Shown here: piece after piece, positions 7,672 to 16,471 of the stretch | Position numbering within the stretch: the first letter of the stretch is position 1 | How the letters are laid out: the number at the start of each line of letters is the position of its first letter | NCBI RefSeq assembly: GCF_004366815.1 | Contig: NZ_SORI01000008.1 | Location: forward strand, 88,132 to 132,230 | Origin: Aminivibrio pyruvatiphilus | GTDB lineage: Bacteria > Synergistota > Synergistia > Synergistales > Aminobacteriaceae | Direction of reading: 5' to 3' | Length of the DNA: 44,099 bases | Notes under the pieces: generated by a model | Told to the model about the DNA's origin: nothing | Databases searched by the model: none | What the model saw: the letters and a program-made list of their open reading frames with translations, nothing else | Made by a program: the position numbers and the translations under genes

Positions 7672-8733
7672 TTACAGGGCAAGAATGCGCCTGCACTCGT
7701 CCTCGATTTCCTTCACGGAGGGGGCGAATCCGCCCGTGCGGCCGTAGAAGGAGACCGGATACCGGCACCCGGTGGCGACCTTCACGTCATCCACCATCTG
7801 CCCTGCGTTCATTTCCGCCACGAGAATGTTCTTCACGGTGGAAGGAATGGTCTTGAAGGTTTCGTAGGGGTAGGGCCACAGGGTGACGGGCCGGATCATG
7901 CCGACCTTGAGGCCTTCCGCCCGCAGGTTGTTCACCGCGGAGCGGGAGATCCTGGCCGTGGTGCCGTAGGCTGCGATGAGCAGCTCAGCGTCTTCCATGC
8001 AGTAGCACTCGCACCGCTGCTCGGCGGCCTTCATGGCCGAGAACTTCTTCTGGAGCTTGCGGTTGTGCTCCTCGAGGGGTTCGGGAGCCAGGAACAGGCT
8101 GTGAAGGTGGCTGCGCTTGCCGCCCCGCTCTTCCATGAAACCGAGGGCCCATGATGCATCGGCGGGCTGGTCCTTCGTGGGGCTGGGCTTGATCTCCACC
8201 GCTTCCATCATCTGGCCCATGAATCCGTCCGCCGCCACCATGACGGGGTTCCGGTATTTCTGGGCAAGGTCGAAGGCGAGCTGGGTGAGGTCGACGCACT
8301 CCTGCAGGGTGCTGGGAGCGAGGACGATAAGATTGTAGTCTCCGTTGCCGCCTCCCTTGGTCGCCTGGAGATAGTCGGCCTGGCCGGGAAGAATGCCGCC
8401 GAGCCCGGGGCCGGCCCGCATGACGTTCACGATGACTGCGGGGATCTCGCATCCGGCGATGTAGGAAATGCCTTCGGACATAAGGGAGATTCCGGGGCTC
8501 GAGGAGGAGGTCATGACCCGGTATCCCGTGGCGCCTCCGCCGAGAACCATGTTGATGGAGGCCACTTCGCTTTCGGCCTGTACATAGACGCCTCCCACCT
8601 CGGGAAGATGGGCTGACATATATTCGGGAATCTCATTCTGGGGAGTGATGGGATACCCGAAGAAATACTTGCAGCCTGCCTGTATGGCGGCTTCCGCTAT
8701 GGCTTCCGTTCCTTTCATCAATACGCGTCCCAT
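7672..8733 (-). CDS. 2-oxoacid:ferredoxin oxidoreductase, alpha subunit (VorB/KorA type)
   Basis: The 353-residue alpha subunit has the family opening KGTEAIAEAAIQAGCKYFFG with YPITPQNEI (2-oxoacid pocket), then EVASINMVLGGGATGYRVMT and SSSPGISLMSEGISY. This N-terminal pattern is the VorB/KorA one rather than the single-chain pyruvate enzyme. The start at 8733 is set by GGAGGTG about 9 bases upstream; the extra upstream codons overlap the ferredoxin gene. With the adjacent subunits it would convert a deaminated amino acid (branched-chain oxoacid or 2-oxoglutarate) to an acyl-CoA, reducing ferredoxin in the cytoplasm. Confidence 0.92.
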   Translation of the reverse strand: MGRVLMKGTEAIAEAAIQAGCKYFFGYPITPQNEIPEYMSAHLPEVGGVYVQAESEVASINMVLGGGATGYRVMTSSSSPGISLMSEGISYIAGCEIPAVIVNVMRAGPGLGGILPGQADYLQATKGGGNGDYNLIVLAPSTLQECVDLTQLAFDLAQKYRNPVMVAADGFMGQMMEAVEIKPSPTKDQPADASWALGFMEERGGKRSHLHSLFLAPEPLEEHNRKLQKKFSAMKAAEQRCECYCMEDAELLIAAYGTTARISRSAVNNLRAEGLKVGMIRPVTLWPYPYETFKTIPSTVKNILVAEMNAGQMVDDVKVATGCRYPVSFYGRTGGFAPSVKEIEDECRRILAL

Positions 8734-8761
8734 GTCGTTTTTCACCTCCGAAAAGCCAGGA

Positions 8762-8977
8762 TTATTCCTGGATTTTGAACACTTCAATGGCGGCGTCGGG
8801 ACACGTCACGGCACACATGGCACACCCGATACACCCCTCCTTGAACTGCTCCACGGGCCGGTAGCCCTTCGCGTTGGTCTTCTCCGAAATGCGGAGGACC
8901 TTCATCGGACAGGCAGCCACACACAGTCCGCAACTCTTGCAATACTGCTCGAGAACTTCGATGCGTCCTTTCGCCAT
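8762..8977 (-). CDS. 2x[4Fe-4S] ferredoxin, delta subunit of the oxidoreductase
   Basis: The 71-residue protein carries two clusters of the form C-x2-C-x2-C-x3-CP: CKSCGLCVAACP and CIGCAMCAVTCP. It would accept electrons from the TPP subunit and pass them to soluble ferredoxin. ATG at 8977 lies 10 bases after GGAAGGGG. A TTG eight codons upstream is possible but poorer. It is the first of four consecutive oxidoreductase genes and lies about 45 bases downstream of the P-loop ATPase gene. Confidence 0.92.
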   Translation of the reverse strand: MAKGRIEVLEQYCKSCGLCVAACPMKVLRISEKTNAKGYRPVEQFKEGCIGCAMCAVTCPDAAIEVFKIQE

Positions 8978-9022
8978 TGCCTTAGCACCCCTTCCAGACA
9001 AAAATGAAATACCACGTGCTCT

Positions 9023-9811
9023 TTACTCGGCCGCTGCCCCGCTGGACCACATTGCCCCTTCTTCCCAGGGAAGCATCATGTACCTGGAAAGGGGCCAGAG
9101 GGGAACGGAAAACGTGCGTGATTTCAGAAGCTCCGCCGCTTGTTTTCTCAGATCCGGGTGCACCCCGGCGTAGAGAACGGGCAGCCCGAGCTTCTCCCCG
9201 GCGGCGCACACGGTTTCGAGTCCCCGGACGCAGTCTTCCGCCGATGTCTCGTCCATGAGATGGGAATTGCTCACCAGGGCTCCCACGGACAGGCCGCAGA
9301 TGCCCTCCATCTTCCGGAGCATTTTTTCGATGCCCTCCACCGTTGACGTCTGGGGCCTGAAGGCGTTCACCACGAGGATGAGCAGGTATCCGGCCTTCTT
9401 TATGTCGGGCTCGAACTGCTTCAGCGCAAGGGCCCCTTCCGCGTCTCCGCCGATATCGAGCAGCAATCTGCCGTCGTCCTCGGCGAGGGCGCGGGTGACC
9501 ACCGGGGAGACCACGGACATATCGGACCACCGGGCGTTCTCCGGGGTGGTGATTATCCGGAATCCCTTGCGTTCAAGCTTTTCGGTAACCTGGCGTATGC
9601 AGAAATAGGGGTTGATGATGTCGATGTCGGCTATGGTGACTTTTTCTCCCAGACCGGAAAAGCCCAGGGCGAGATTGAGTACCCATTCCGTTTTTCCGGA
9701 ACCGAGAGCCCCTGTGACGGCCACCACTTTCGGCCAGCCCGGGGCGGGGAAATTCTGTGACGGGTATCGGGTTATGAGATCGGACAGGACGCTAATGTCG
9801 GGTTCGGTCAA
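9023..9811 (-). CDS. P-loop ATPase of unknown role, MinD/ParA-like
   Basis: The 262-residue protein has a Walker A GALGSGKTEW, a switch-like DIDIINPYF and a Walker B LLLDIGGD, so it is a nucleotide-binding protein of the SIMIBI/ParA-like class. The Walker A lacks the second signature lysine of true MinD/ParA. The start is inferred to be TTG at 9811: AAAGGAG lies 10 bases upstream and TTGA overlaps the stop of fmt. The 'ATG' 14 codons further upstream would overlap fmt by 46 bases. It sits between fmt and the four oxidoreductase genes, about 45 bases before the ferredoxin. A maturation or regulatory role for the iron-sulfur enzyme is only a guess from position. Confidence 0.75.
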   Translation of the reverse strand: MTEPDISVLSDLITRYPSQNFPAPGWPKVVAVTGALGSGKTEWVLNLALGFSGLGEKVTIADIDIINPYFCIRQVTEKLERKGFRIITTPENARWSDMSVVSPVVTRALAEDDGRLLLDIGGDAEGALALKQFEPDIKKAGYLLILVVNAFRPQTSTVEGIEKMLRKMEGICGLSVGALVSNSHLMDETSAEDCVRGLETVCAAGEKLGLPVLYAGVHPDLRKQAAELLKSRTFSVPLWPLSRYMMLPWEEGAMWSSGAAAE

Positions 9812-10761
9812 TGAAGAAAATCTCCTTTCTTCAGGCGCAGCCCCCTGGCCCATTCGGCGCCGTCGAGCCTCCGTTTTCCCTCGGGCTGGACGGTTAGAAG
9901 AACGACCGCGCCTTCGGCGGTTCCCACGACGGGAAATCCTTCGTCGAAACCGAGAACCTCTCCGGGAGCGCCCGACAGGGAGCCCGGCTTTGCGCTCCAG
10001 ATCTTCAGCCGTTTGGATCCTGTGACGAGAAAGGCGCCCGGAGCGGGGTTGAGAGCCCTCACTGCGCTGACTATCCGCGCGGCCGGCGCGTTCCAGGAAA
10101 CTTCAGCCTCGTTGTTGCTAATTTTCAGTGCATAGGTTGCTGATTCGGAATTTTGCTCTTTAAACGAACAAGTCCCTTCAATGAAGCATTTTACACCCAA
10201 CAGAAAAAGTTTGCTACCTTTTTCCGCAAGGATGTCCAAAAGTTCACCGGCCGTTTCTGTTTCTCCGGTGAAATGCTCTTCCTGGAGGAGTATGGGGCCC
10301 GCATCCATCTGCTCGACGAGGCGGAAAAGAGTCACGCCGGTCACGGGGTCGCCGTTCAGCAGGGACCGCTGCACCGGAGCGGCTCCCCGGTAGAGCGGCA
10401 GAAGTGACGGGTGAATGTTGAGACACCCGCAGGCGGGGGCTGAAAGGAAGGGTTCCGGGATCTTCTGCCCGAAGTCCACCACCAGGATCGCCAGTGGAGT
10501 TGTTTCCCTGAGGGCGGAGAGAAGAAATTCGTCTTTTCCCACACTTCCGGAGCGGTGAGGTGTGATGCCGAGTTCCATACAGACTTCTTCCACCGGGGAG
10601 GCGAGATTCTTCATCCCCCTGCCTCCCACGGAGGGCGGGGACGTCACCACCAGGTCGAAGGTCATCTCCCGGGAGAGGAGAGAAAGACAGCGGGAAGCAA
10701 ACCGTCCTGCGCCGAAAAACCACAGGACCGGCCGGGTTTCACCGGAAAGGGGGGCAGTCAT
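9808..10761 (-). CDS. fmt: methionyl-tRNA formyltransferase
   Basis: The 317-residue enzyme formylates initiator Met-tRNA with 10-formyl-THF. Diagnostic segments are VVDFGQKIPEPFL, the catalytic NIHPSLLPLYRGAAPVQ (Asn, His), and GVTLFRLVEQMDAGPIL with the catalytic Asp, followed by a C-terminal OB-like tRNA-binding domain. Its ATG overlaps the peptide deformylase stop as ATGA, so the two are translationally coupled. Deformylase and formyltransferase form the usual pair that adds and removes the N-formyl group. Confidence 0.95.
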   Translation of the reverse strand: MTAPLSGETRPVLWFFGAGRFASRCLSLLSREMTFDLVVTSPPSVGGRGMKNLASPVEEVCMELGITPHRSGSVGKDEFLLSALRETTPLAILVVDFGQKIPEPFLSAPACGCLNIHPSLLPLYRGAAPVQRSLLNGDPVTGVTLFRLVEQMDAGPILLQEEHFTGETETAGELLDILAEKGSKLFLLGVKCFIEGTCSFKEQNSESATYALKISNNEAEVSWNAPAARIVSAVRALNPAPGAFLVTGSKRLKIWSAKPGSLSGAPGEVLGFDEGFPVVGTAEGAVVLLTVQPEGKRRLDGAEWARGLRLKKGDFLH

Positions 10762-11261
10762 ACCCTCTCCGCCTCCCGCTCCGCCCGGAGGAGCTTTTTT
10801 TTCGCCATGTTTCGCTTCAGGGGAGAAAAACGGTCGATAAGCAGCCTGCCTTCGAGGTGGTCCATCTCGTGGAGGAATGCCCTGGCAAGAAAGCCCTCCA
10901 CTGCAGTCTGCCTTTCAGTGCCGTTCATGTCGAAGTGGCGCACCACAGCCTTCAGGGGGCGCTTCACGTTCCCGAAGATCCCCGGAAAGCTGAGACATCC
11001 TTCCTCTCCGTCCTGCTCCCCTTCGGAACTGACCAGGACGGGGTTGGCCAGGACATGAAGCTCACCCTGGTAAAACACCACGGCAAGCCTGAGGGGCACG
11101 CCCGCCTGGGGTGCGGCGAGCCCCACACCGTCATGCTGGTGCATGAGCCGTACGAGGTCCGCCACTAGATCCTTGAATCCGTCGCCGAAATCGGTGACGG
11201 GTTGTGTTTCTTTTCTGAGAACGGGGTCGGGGTATACCCGAAGATACAGAGAATCCATCAT
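10758..11261 (-). CDS. def: peptide deformylase
   Basis: The 167-residue protein has all three deformylase motifs: GVGLAAPQAG, EEGCLSFPG and HEMDHLEG, with Cys and two His as metal ligands and Glu as base. It removes formyl from nascent proteins. It is the first gene after the terminator of the preceding operon. A TACAAT hexamer on the minus strand at 11285-11280 is a possible -10, but no good -35 is visible. The start could be either of two consecutive ATG codons (11261 or 11258). Confidence 0.95.
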   Translation of the reverse strand: MMDSLYLRVYPDPVLRKETQPVTDFGDGFKDLVADLVRLMHQHDGVGLAAPQAGVPLRLAVVFYQGELHVLANPVLVSSEGEQDGEEGCLSFPGIFGNVKRPLKAVVRHFDMNGTERQTAVEGFLARAFLHEMDHLEGRLLIDRFSPLKRNMAKKKLLRAEREAERV

Positions 11262-11298
11262 CTCGCCGCACTTTCATTCATTGTATTTTGAAAAGAAA

Positions 11299-11328
11299 GA
11301 AGGGGCGCCTTTGCGGGCGACCCCTTCC
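11299..11328 (-). terminator. rho-independent terminator after the S1 gene
   Basis: On the minus strand GAAGGGGTCGCCC and GGCGCCCCTTC pair around a GCAAA-type loop and are followed by a T-rich run (TTCTTTCTTTTC). It starts 9 bases after the S1 stop and closes the long alaS-to-S1 operon. It is not a repeat of the GTCATCC family. Confidence 0.85.
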
Positions 11329-11336
11329 ACCGTTTT

Positions 11337-12860
11337 TTACTCTTCCTGCATGGAGTTCCTGAGCAGCTCTCCGATGGTGACGCTGGCCTCCCCGTCGTTC
11401 ATAACCGGTTTCGGCTGGTTGTCGTGCTCCCGGCGGTCCTGCCTGCCCTTTTTCCGGTCTTCGTCCCTCGGCTTGCGCTGGGCGGGTTCCTCCAGGGCGC
11501 TGATGCTGAGGCGCATCCTCCTGTCGGCAGGGTTGATCTCGATGATCCTGGCCACCACTTCCTGCCCCTCGGACAGCACGTCCTGGGGCTTCTCCACCCG
11601 CTTCGTGCTGAGCTGGGAGATGTGGATGAGCCCTTCCACGCCTTCCTCAACCTCGACAAAGGCGCCGAAGTCGGCGAGCCGGACAACCTTGACGGTCAGG
11701 TCCTGGTCCTTGCTGTACCTGGAGAGAACATCGTTCCAGGGGTCATTGAGCTGCTTGTAGCCAAGGCTCATGCGTTTTTTCTCCATGTCCACGTCAAGAA
11801 CCACCACGTCCACTTCCTGGCCCTTCCGCAGCACGTCCCGGGGATGCTTGATCCTGGTCCAGCTCAGGTCGCCGATGTGGATGAGGCCCTCGATGCCGGG
11901 CTCCACTTCCACGAAGGCGCCGAAGTCGGTAACATTGGTGACGACGCCCCTGGCCTTGTCCTGGGGCTTCCAGCGCTCGGCGGCGCTCATCCAGGGATCG
12001 TGCTTCGTCTGTTTCATGCTCAGGGAAAGCCTGTTGGCCTCGCGGTCGATGCCGATGACCTTCACCTTCACGGGGTCGCCCTTCTTGAACATTTCCTTGG
12101 GCTTGATGTTCCTCTTCCAGGAGAGCTCGCTCATGTGGACGAGCCCGTCGAGGGGGCCCACGTTCACGAACACGCCGAAGGAGGTGATGCTGCTCACTTC
12201 GCCGTCGAGAACCGTTCCTTCCTGGACGTCGGTGTAGAATTTCTCCCGCTCCTCCACCAGGGACTCCTCAACGATGAGCCTGCGGGAGAAGACAAGGCGG
12301 TGCTTCTTCTTGTCCTTTTCCATCAATTTAGCTTCGAAGACTTCGCCCACGAATTTCCCCGGATTCACACCCCGGCCTTCCTCGGCGAGATGGGAAATGG
12401 GCACGAAGCCCTCCAGGCCGCAGCACTCCACCATGAGCCCGCCCTTGACCTTGCGCAGGCCCGTGACGGAAACCACTTCGTTCTGGGCGAGTTTATTTTC
12501 AAGTTCAATCCAGCGCCGGTCGAACTCGCACCGCCACCGGCTGACAAGAAGCTGGGCCTCTTCGCCGTGGCGGATGCTGACCACCTGGATCTGTATTTTG
12601 TCTCCCGGGGCCGGTTCTTCCGAATCTTCCACGAGAACCTTGTGAGACCATTCCTTCGCGGGCAGGAACCCTTCGCACTTGTAGCCCACGTCCACGAGCC
12701 AACCGCCGTCCACGGCGTTCACGACCGTTCCGGTGACCACCTTGCCCCGGTGAAGCTCTTCAACTTCGCCGTACTGCTCCAGAATGCTCTCCATGCTTTC
12801 CATTTCCGTTGTTTCGCCGGACTCGCCGTGGAGTCCTTCAATCATCATTTCTTCCGTCAT
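11337..12860 (-). CDS. rpsA: ribosomal protein S1-like, five S1 domains
   Basis: The 507-residue protein contains five recognisable S1 RNA-binding folds, starting about residues 38, 120, 215, 300 and 385, with the typical FGVFVNVG, FGAFVEVEPG and FGAFVEVEEG cores and DGLVHMSEL/EGLIHI loops. The first two repeats are more diverged, as in ribosome-anchoring repeats of other S1 proteins. The C-terminal ~50 residues are charged and low in complexity. Six repeats are usual in proteobacteria and four in many Firmicutes. It overlaps ispH by about 23 bases; ispH next to or fused with S1 is common in Firmicutes. It likely helps mRNA binding to the 30S subunit. Confidence 0.92.
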   Translation of the reverse strand: MTEEMMIEGLHGESGETTEMESMESILEQYGEVEELHRGKVVTGTVVNAVDGGWLVDVGYKCEGFLPAKEWSHKVLVEDSEEPAPGDKIQIQVVSIRHGEEAQLLVSRWRCEFDRRWIELENKLAQNEVVSVTGLRKVKGGLMVECCGLEGFVPISHLAEEGRGVNPGKFVGEVFEAKLMEKDKKKHRLVFSRRLIVEESLVEEREKFYTDVQEGTVLDGEVSSITSFGVFVNVGPLDGLVHMSELSWKRNIKPKEMFKKGDPVKVKVIGIDREANRLSLSMKQTKHDPWMSAAERWKPQDKARGVVTNVTDFGAFVEVEPGIEGLIHIGDLSWTRIKHPRDVLRKGQEVDVVVLDVDMEKKRMSLGYKQLNDPWNDVLSRYSKDQDLTVKVVRLADFGAFVEVEEGVEGLIHISQLSTKRVEKPQDVLSEGQEVVARIIEINPADRRMRLSISALEEPAQRKPRDEDRKKGRQDRREHDNQPKPVMNDGEASVTIGELLRNSMQEE

Positions 12861-13761
12861 AACCTTCCATCCCCCTTGACACCTGCGATGTCTCTATTGC
12901 GATTTTCAGTTCTTCTATTAGCCAGTCCGGAGTACTCGCACCGGCCGCAATTCCTATTCGTGCCTTTCCGGCGAACCACCTCCCGTCGAGTTCTCCCGCG
13001 TGCTCTATCCAGAGGACGTCGCACCCGCGGGAACGGGCTATTTCCACGAGCTTCGCCGTATTGGCGCTGTTCCTGCCTCCCACGACGATCAGGCCGTCCA
13101 CGGTGCCGGTGATCTTTCTCACCGCGTCCTGGCGGCGGGTCGTGGCGCCGCAGATGGTGTTGAAAACCCGAAGCTCACTGGCCTTCCGGGCGAGGATATC
13201 CGCCGCCGCGCCGAAGAACTCCGTTTTTTGCGTCGTCTGTGATATTACCCCCAACTTGTCCTTTTTGCCAACCCCCTGCACTTCGGAAAGTGAGGACGCC
13301 ACGGACACATCACCCGAAGCGCATCCCACGATGGCCTGCACCTCCGGATGATCGGGATCGCCGAGGACGAGAAGATAATATCCTTCCCCGGAGAGGAGGG
13401 CGGCCTTCTCCTGGGCGTTTTTCACAAAAGGGCACGTGGCGTCGGTGACCCGGTTTCCGCATCGCTCCTGGAGCTTTTTCTTCACCCCGGGAGGAACGCC
13501 GTGGGCCCGGATGAACACCCTGGCCCCTTCGGGCACCTCCTCGATGCTCTCGGTCACCACGAGTCCCTTTCTGCACAGCCGCTCGACTTCCTGGGGATTG
13601 TGGATGGGCATGCCGATGGAGTAGACTTTCCCGTTCCCCTCTCCCGCGGAGACGCACTCGTCGATGCAGTGCTCCAGACTCTCGATGGCCCGTTTCACCC
13701 CGAAGCAGAACCCCGTGGGAGAAGCGATCTCAACGATGATTTTCCCCTGTTCCCTTTCCAA
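12838..13761 (-). CDS. ispH: 4-hydroxy-3-methylbut-2-enyl diphosphate reductase
   Basis: The 307-residue iron-sulfur enzyme catalyses the last step of the MEP isoprenoid pathway, making IPP and DMAPP. The three cluster cysteines are present (C19 in GFCFGVKRAI, C110 in DATCPFV, C204 in TICGATTRRQ), as are H54, H87, H138 and E140 of the substrate pocket. The start is TTG at 13761, overlapping miaA by 32 bases, with AAGGAGGT about 12 bases upstream, a slightly long spacing. DMAPP made here is the substrate of the neighbouring MiaA. Confidence 0.95.
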   Translation of the reverse strand: MEREQGKIIVEIASPTGFCFGVKRAIESLEHCIDECVSAGEGNGKVYSIGMPIHNPQEVERLCRKGLVVTESIEEVPEGARVFIRAHGVPPGVKKKLQERCGNRVTDATCPFVKNAQEKAALLSGEGYYLLVLGDPDHPEVQAIVGCASGDVSVASSLSEVQGVGKKDKLGVISQTTQKTEFFGAAADILARKASELRVFNTICGATTRRQDAVRKITGTVDGLIVVGGRNSANTAKLVEIARSRGCDVLWIEHAGELDGRWFAGKARIGIAAGASTPDWLIEELKIAIETSQVSRGMEGYDGRNDD

Positions 13762-14707
13762 GATGCGCCCGGACCTCCTTTTCTATCCGCTCAGACAAGT
13801 CCGGCATGGGGCTATCCGTAGTATCATACCATACTATGGGCGAAAATTTGCTGAACCATGTCATCTGCCGCCGGGAAAAGGCCTTCGTCTGGCTGATGTC
13901 CCGGTCCGCGGCCTCCTCCAGGGTACACCGGCCCCGGAAATAGTCCACGATATCCTTGTAGCCGAAGCCCTGCATGGAGGGAAAGCGCTCGTCATAGCCC
14001 CTCTCGAGAAGCCACTCCACTTCCTCCACGAAGCCGCCGGCGAACTGCTCCCCCACCCTTTTTTCTATGGACTCGAACAGCAGTTTCCTGTCCCGGTTCA
14101 GGCCGATGTAGAGCACGTCAAACTCGCCCCTGCCGGGCATCTTTTCCGTCTTCCGGAACCACTCCGATGCAGGCATATTGGTAAGGGTGCTTATCTCCAG
14201 CGCCCGGACCACCCTGCGGACATCGTTGACATGAAGCCTTTCCGCCGTCTCCGGATCCGCGAGGGCCAGCCTGTGGTGGAGGGCCCTGTTTCCTTCCCTT
14301 TCCGCGAACTCCTCGAACTCCCGGCGGAGCCCCTCGTCCTTCGGGGCGCTGTCGGACAGAAGGCCGCTGAAAAGGGCCTCGTAATAGAACGGTGTCCCGC
14401 CCACGAACAGGGGGATCCTCCCCCTGGCGGTAATCCGCCGAACCGCGTCCCGGCTGCGGGCCACGAAATCGGCGGCGGAGAACACCTCGTCCGGGTCAAC
14501 CACGTCGATCATGTGGTGGGTGATTTTTTTCCGGATCTCCGGCGAAATCTTGTCCGCCCCTACGTCGAGGAAGCGGTACACCTGCCGGGAGTCCACGGAG
14601 ATGATCTCCGCCCCCAGCCGTTCGGCCAGAAGCAGGCTGAGAGCCGTTTTACCCACTGCCGTGGGGCCGACTATGGCCGCCGCGGGAAAGGGTTTTCGTT
14701 CATTCAT
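13730..14707 (-). CDS. miaA: tRNA dimethylallyltransferase
   Basis: The 325-residue enzyme transfers a dimethylallyl group to A37 of tRNAs reading UNN codons. It has the P-loop AAIVGPTAVGKTALS, the substrate loop VDSRQVYRFLDVGADK and VGGTPFYYEALFSG, then the family helical insertion and tRNA-binding region ending QTKAFSRRQMTWF. It starts 6 bases after mutL and is followed by ispH, whose product supplies DMAPP. mutL-miaA adjacency is widespread in bacteria. Confidence 0.95.
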   Translation of the reverse strand: MNERKPFPAAAIVGPTAVGKTALSLLLAERLGAEIISVDSRQVYRFLDVGADKISPEIRKKITHHMIDVVDPDEVFSAADFVARSRDAVRRITARGRIPLFVGGTPFYYEALFSGLLSDSAPKDEGLRREFEEFAEREGNRALHHRLALADPETAERLHVNDVRRVVRALEISTLTNMPASEWFRKTEKMPGRGEFDVLYIGLNRDRKLLFESIEKRVGEQFAGGFVEEVEWLLERGYDERFPSMQGFGYKDIVDYFRGRCTLEEAADRDISQTKAFSRRQMTWFSKFSPIVWYDTTDSPMPDLSERIEKEVRAHLGKGTGENHR

Positions 14708-14713
14708 GGTCGT

Positions 14714-16471
14714 CTATTCCCTTCCGAAATATGATTCCAGTTTTTTCGCCGTGAGGGAGAGCACCGTGGGACGCCCGTGGGGGCAGTTCCATGGAGACTC
14801 GCATTCGAGGAGGTTCCTCCACAGCGCGAGGGCCTCCGATGCCGTAAGCCGGTCCCCCAGCTTCACCGACAGGCCGCAGGCGATGGTGGCCAGTTTTTTC
14901 CACAGGATCTCCTCCAGGGCAGCCTCCCGGTCCTCCGTCCACTCAAGCAGCACGGAGCGCAGAAGGCGCAGGGGGTCCTCCGCCATGCCGCCGGGCAGGG
15001 ACGGGTAGGCGGTCAGGGAAATCTGCCCGTCCTGTTCGCCGAAGGCAAAGCCGACGGCCTCCAGCCCGTCCCGGTGTTCCCGCACCGACACGGACAGGGA
15101 GGGTGCCACGGGCAGCGCGAGGGCGCACTTCTGCACCGTCACCGACCCCGCCGACAGCCTTCCGGCCCGCTCGTAGCCGATCCGCTCGTGGGCGGCGTGG
15201 GGGTCCATCACGGCAAGCCCCTCCTCCGTCTCGAACACCAGGTACCCCGAGGCGACCTGGCCGAGAAAGCGGAAATGTTTTCCCTGCTCTTCCGGCACAA
15301 AAGGAGTTTCATCCAGGGCGGCCCCTGTGCCGGCGGGCAGCTCCGAGGCCACCCGGGCGAAAAGATTTCCACCTTCGGGAGAAGAACCTTCATCCCGGAA
15401 AGACCATCCCCCGCTCCTTCCCGCACCGCCCCCGGAAGTGCCTGAAAAAGAGCGGTCCCGGTCAGGAGAATGAGAAGGAGAAAAGGAGGGGACCGCGGCC
15501 CCGGGAAGAGAGGGAACCCTGCCGGAAAGCTTGAGGACCGCCTGCTGGATGGTGTCGAACACCTCGCCGGGGTATCTGAACCGCACCTCCGCCTTGGTGG
15601 GGTGGATATTGGCGTCAAGCAGCTCCGGGTCGAGGGAGAAGAGAAACACCCAGTTCCCGGGACAGGCCCTGCACAGGGACCCCGCGGCGCTCCGTATCAG
15701 CGGGTCGGACACCGCCCTGCCGTTGACGAAGGAGGTGACGAGGCTCCTGGTCTTGCCCGGAAAGGGGGCCCACCAGCACTCCAGGCTGAGGTGGGACGCA
15801 CCTGTCTCACAGCGGCGAAGCTCACCGGCGTCTCCCCAGAGATCCCTGAGCAGCCGCTCCCGGTCGCCGTCGCCGGAGGAGGAAAAACCCGCCTTCCCGT
15901 CACGGCTCTCTGAAAAGGCCACCGACGGGTACGCCACGGCGAAATCCCGCAGAAGGGACGACACCCTCCGTTCCTCCGAAGCCGCCGACTTCAGGAACTT
16001 CCTTCGGGCCGGAAGGGTGTAGAAAAGATCCTCCACGGAGAGCCGGGTGCCCCTGCGGCATGAAACGGGGGTATGCATCACCTGCCGCCCCCCCTCGATG
16101 CGGAGGAGGCCTCCCGTCTCGTCTCCCTCCCGCCGGGAGCGGACTTCGAACCTGCTCACAGCGGAAATGCTGGCCAGGGCCTCTCCCCGAAAGCCCAGGG
16201 TCCGGATGCGCTCCAGCTCCTCCACGGTGCGGATCTTGCTGGTGGCGTGCCGGGCCGCCGCGAGGGGAAGCTCGTCAAAGGCGATTCCTTCGCCGTTGTC
16301 CTCCACCACGATGCGGACCTTCCCCCCCTCATAGAGGGAGACCTTCACCTCCGTGGCGCCGGCGTCGAGGGAGTTCTCCACCGCCTCCTTGACCACGGAC
16401 GCGGGACGCTCCACCACCTCCCCCGCCGCAATGCGGGAGAAAACATCCTCAGGAAGAAGCGTGATTTTCAG
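14714..16471 (-). CDS. mutL: DNA mismatch repair protein MutL, probable CTG start
   Basis: The 585-residue protein has the GHL ATPase N-terminus ([30 protein letters not shown]) and a C-terminal endonuclease-type dimerisation domain with D-P-H-A-x2-E-x4-E and CPHGRP. The conserved N-terminus ([15 protein letters not shown]) continues upstream of every ATG, GTG or TTG that could start it. The frame is closed by a stop about 30 bases further on. CTG at 16471 lies 7 bases after GGGAGGTG and would give [20 protein letters not shown]; the first three residues are plausible for MutL. It overlaps mutS by 23 bases. Endonuclease motifs fit a methyl-independent repair system, since no mutH is seen. Confidence 0.95.
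   Translation of the reverse strand: MKITLLPEDVFSRIAAGEVVERPASVVKEAVENSLDAGATEVKVSLYEGGKVRIVVEDNGEGIAFDELPLAAARHATSKIRTVEELERIRTLGFRGEALASISAVSRFEVRSRREGDETGGLLRIEGGRQVMHTPVSCRRGTRLSVEDLFYTLPARRKFLKSAASEERRVSSLLRDFAVAYPSVAFSESRDGKAGFSSSGDGDRERLLRDLWGDAGELRRCETGASHLSLECWWAPFPGKTRSLVTSFVNGRAVSDPLIRSAAGSLCRACPGNWVFLFSLDPELLDANIHPTKAEVRFRYPGEVFDTIQQAVLKLSGRVPSLPGAAVPSFSPSHSPDRDRSFSGTSGGGAGRSGGWSFRDEGSSPEGGNLFARVASELPAGTGAALDETPFVPEEQGKHFRFLGQVASGYLVFETEEGLAVMDPHAAHERIGYERAGRLSAGSVTVQKCALALPVAPSLSVSVREHRDGLEAVGFAFGEQDGQISLTAYPSLPGGMAEDPLRLLRSVLLEWTEDREAALEEILWKKLATIACGLSVKLGDRLTASEALALWRNLLECESPWNCPHGRPTVLSLTAKKLESYFGRE

Noticed and set aside
11424-13112. Long plus-strand open frame opposite S1
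   Set aside because: It mirrors the S1-domain gene and the start of ispH; the translated protein has no recognisable motif and is a composition artefact.
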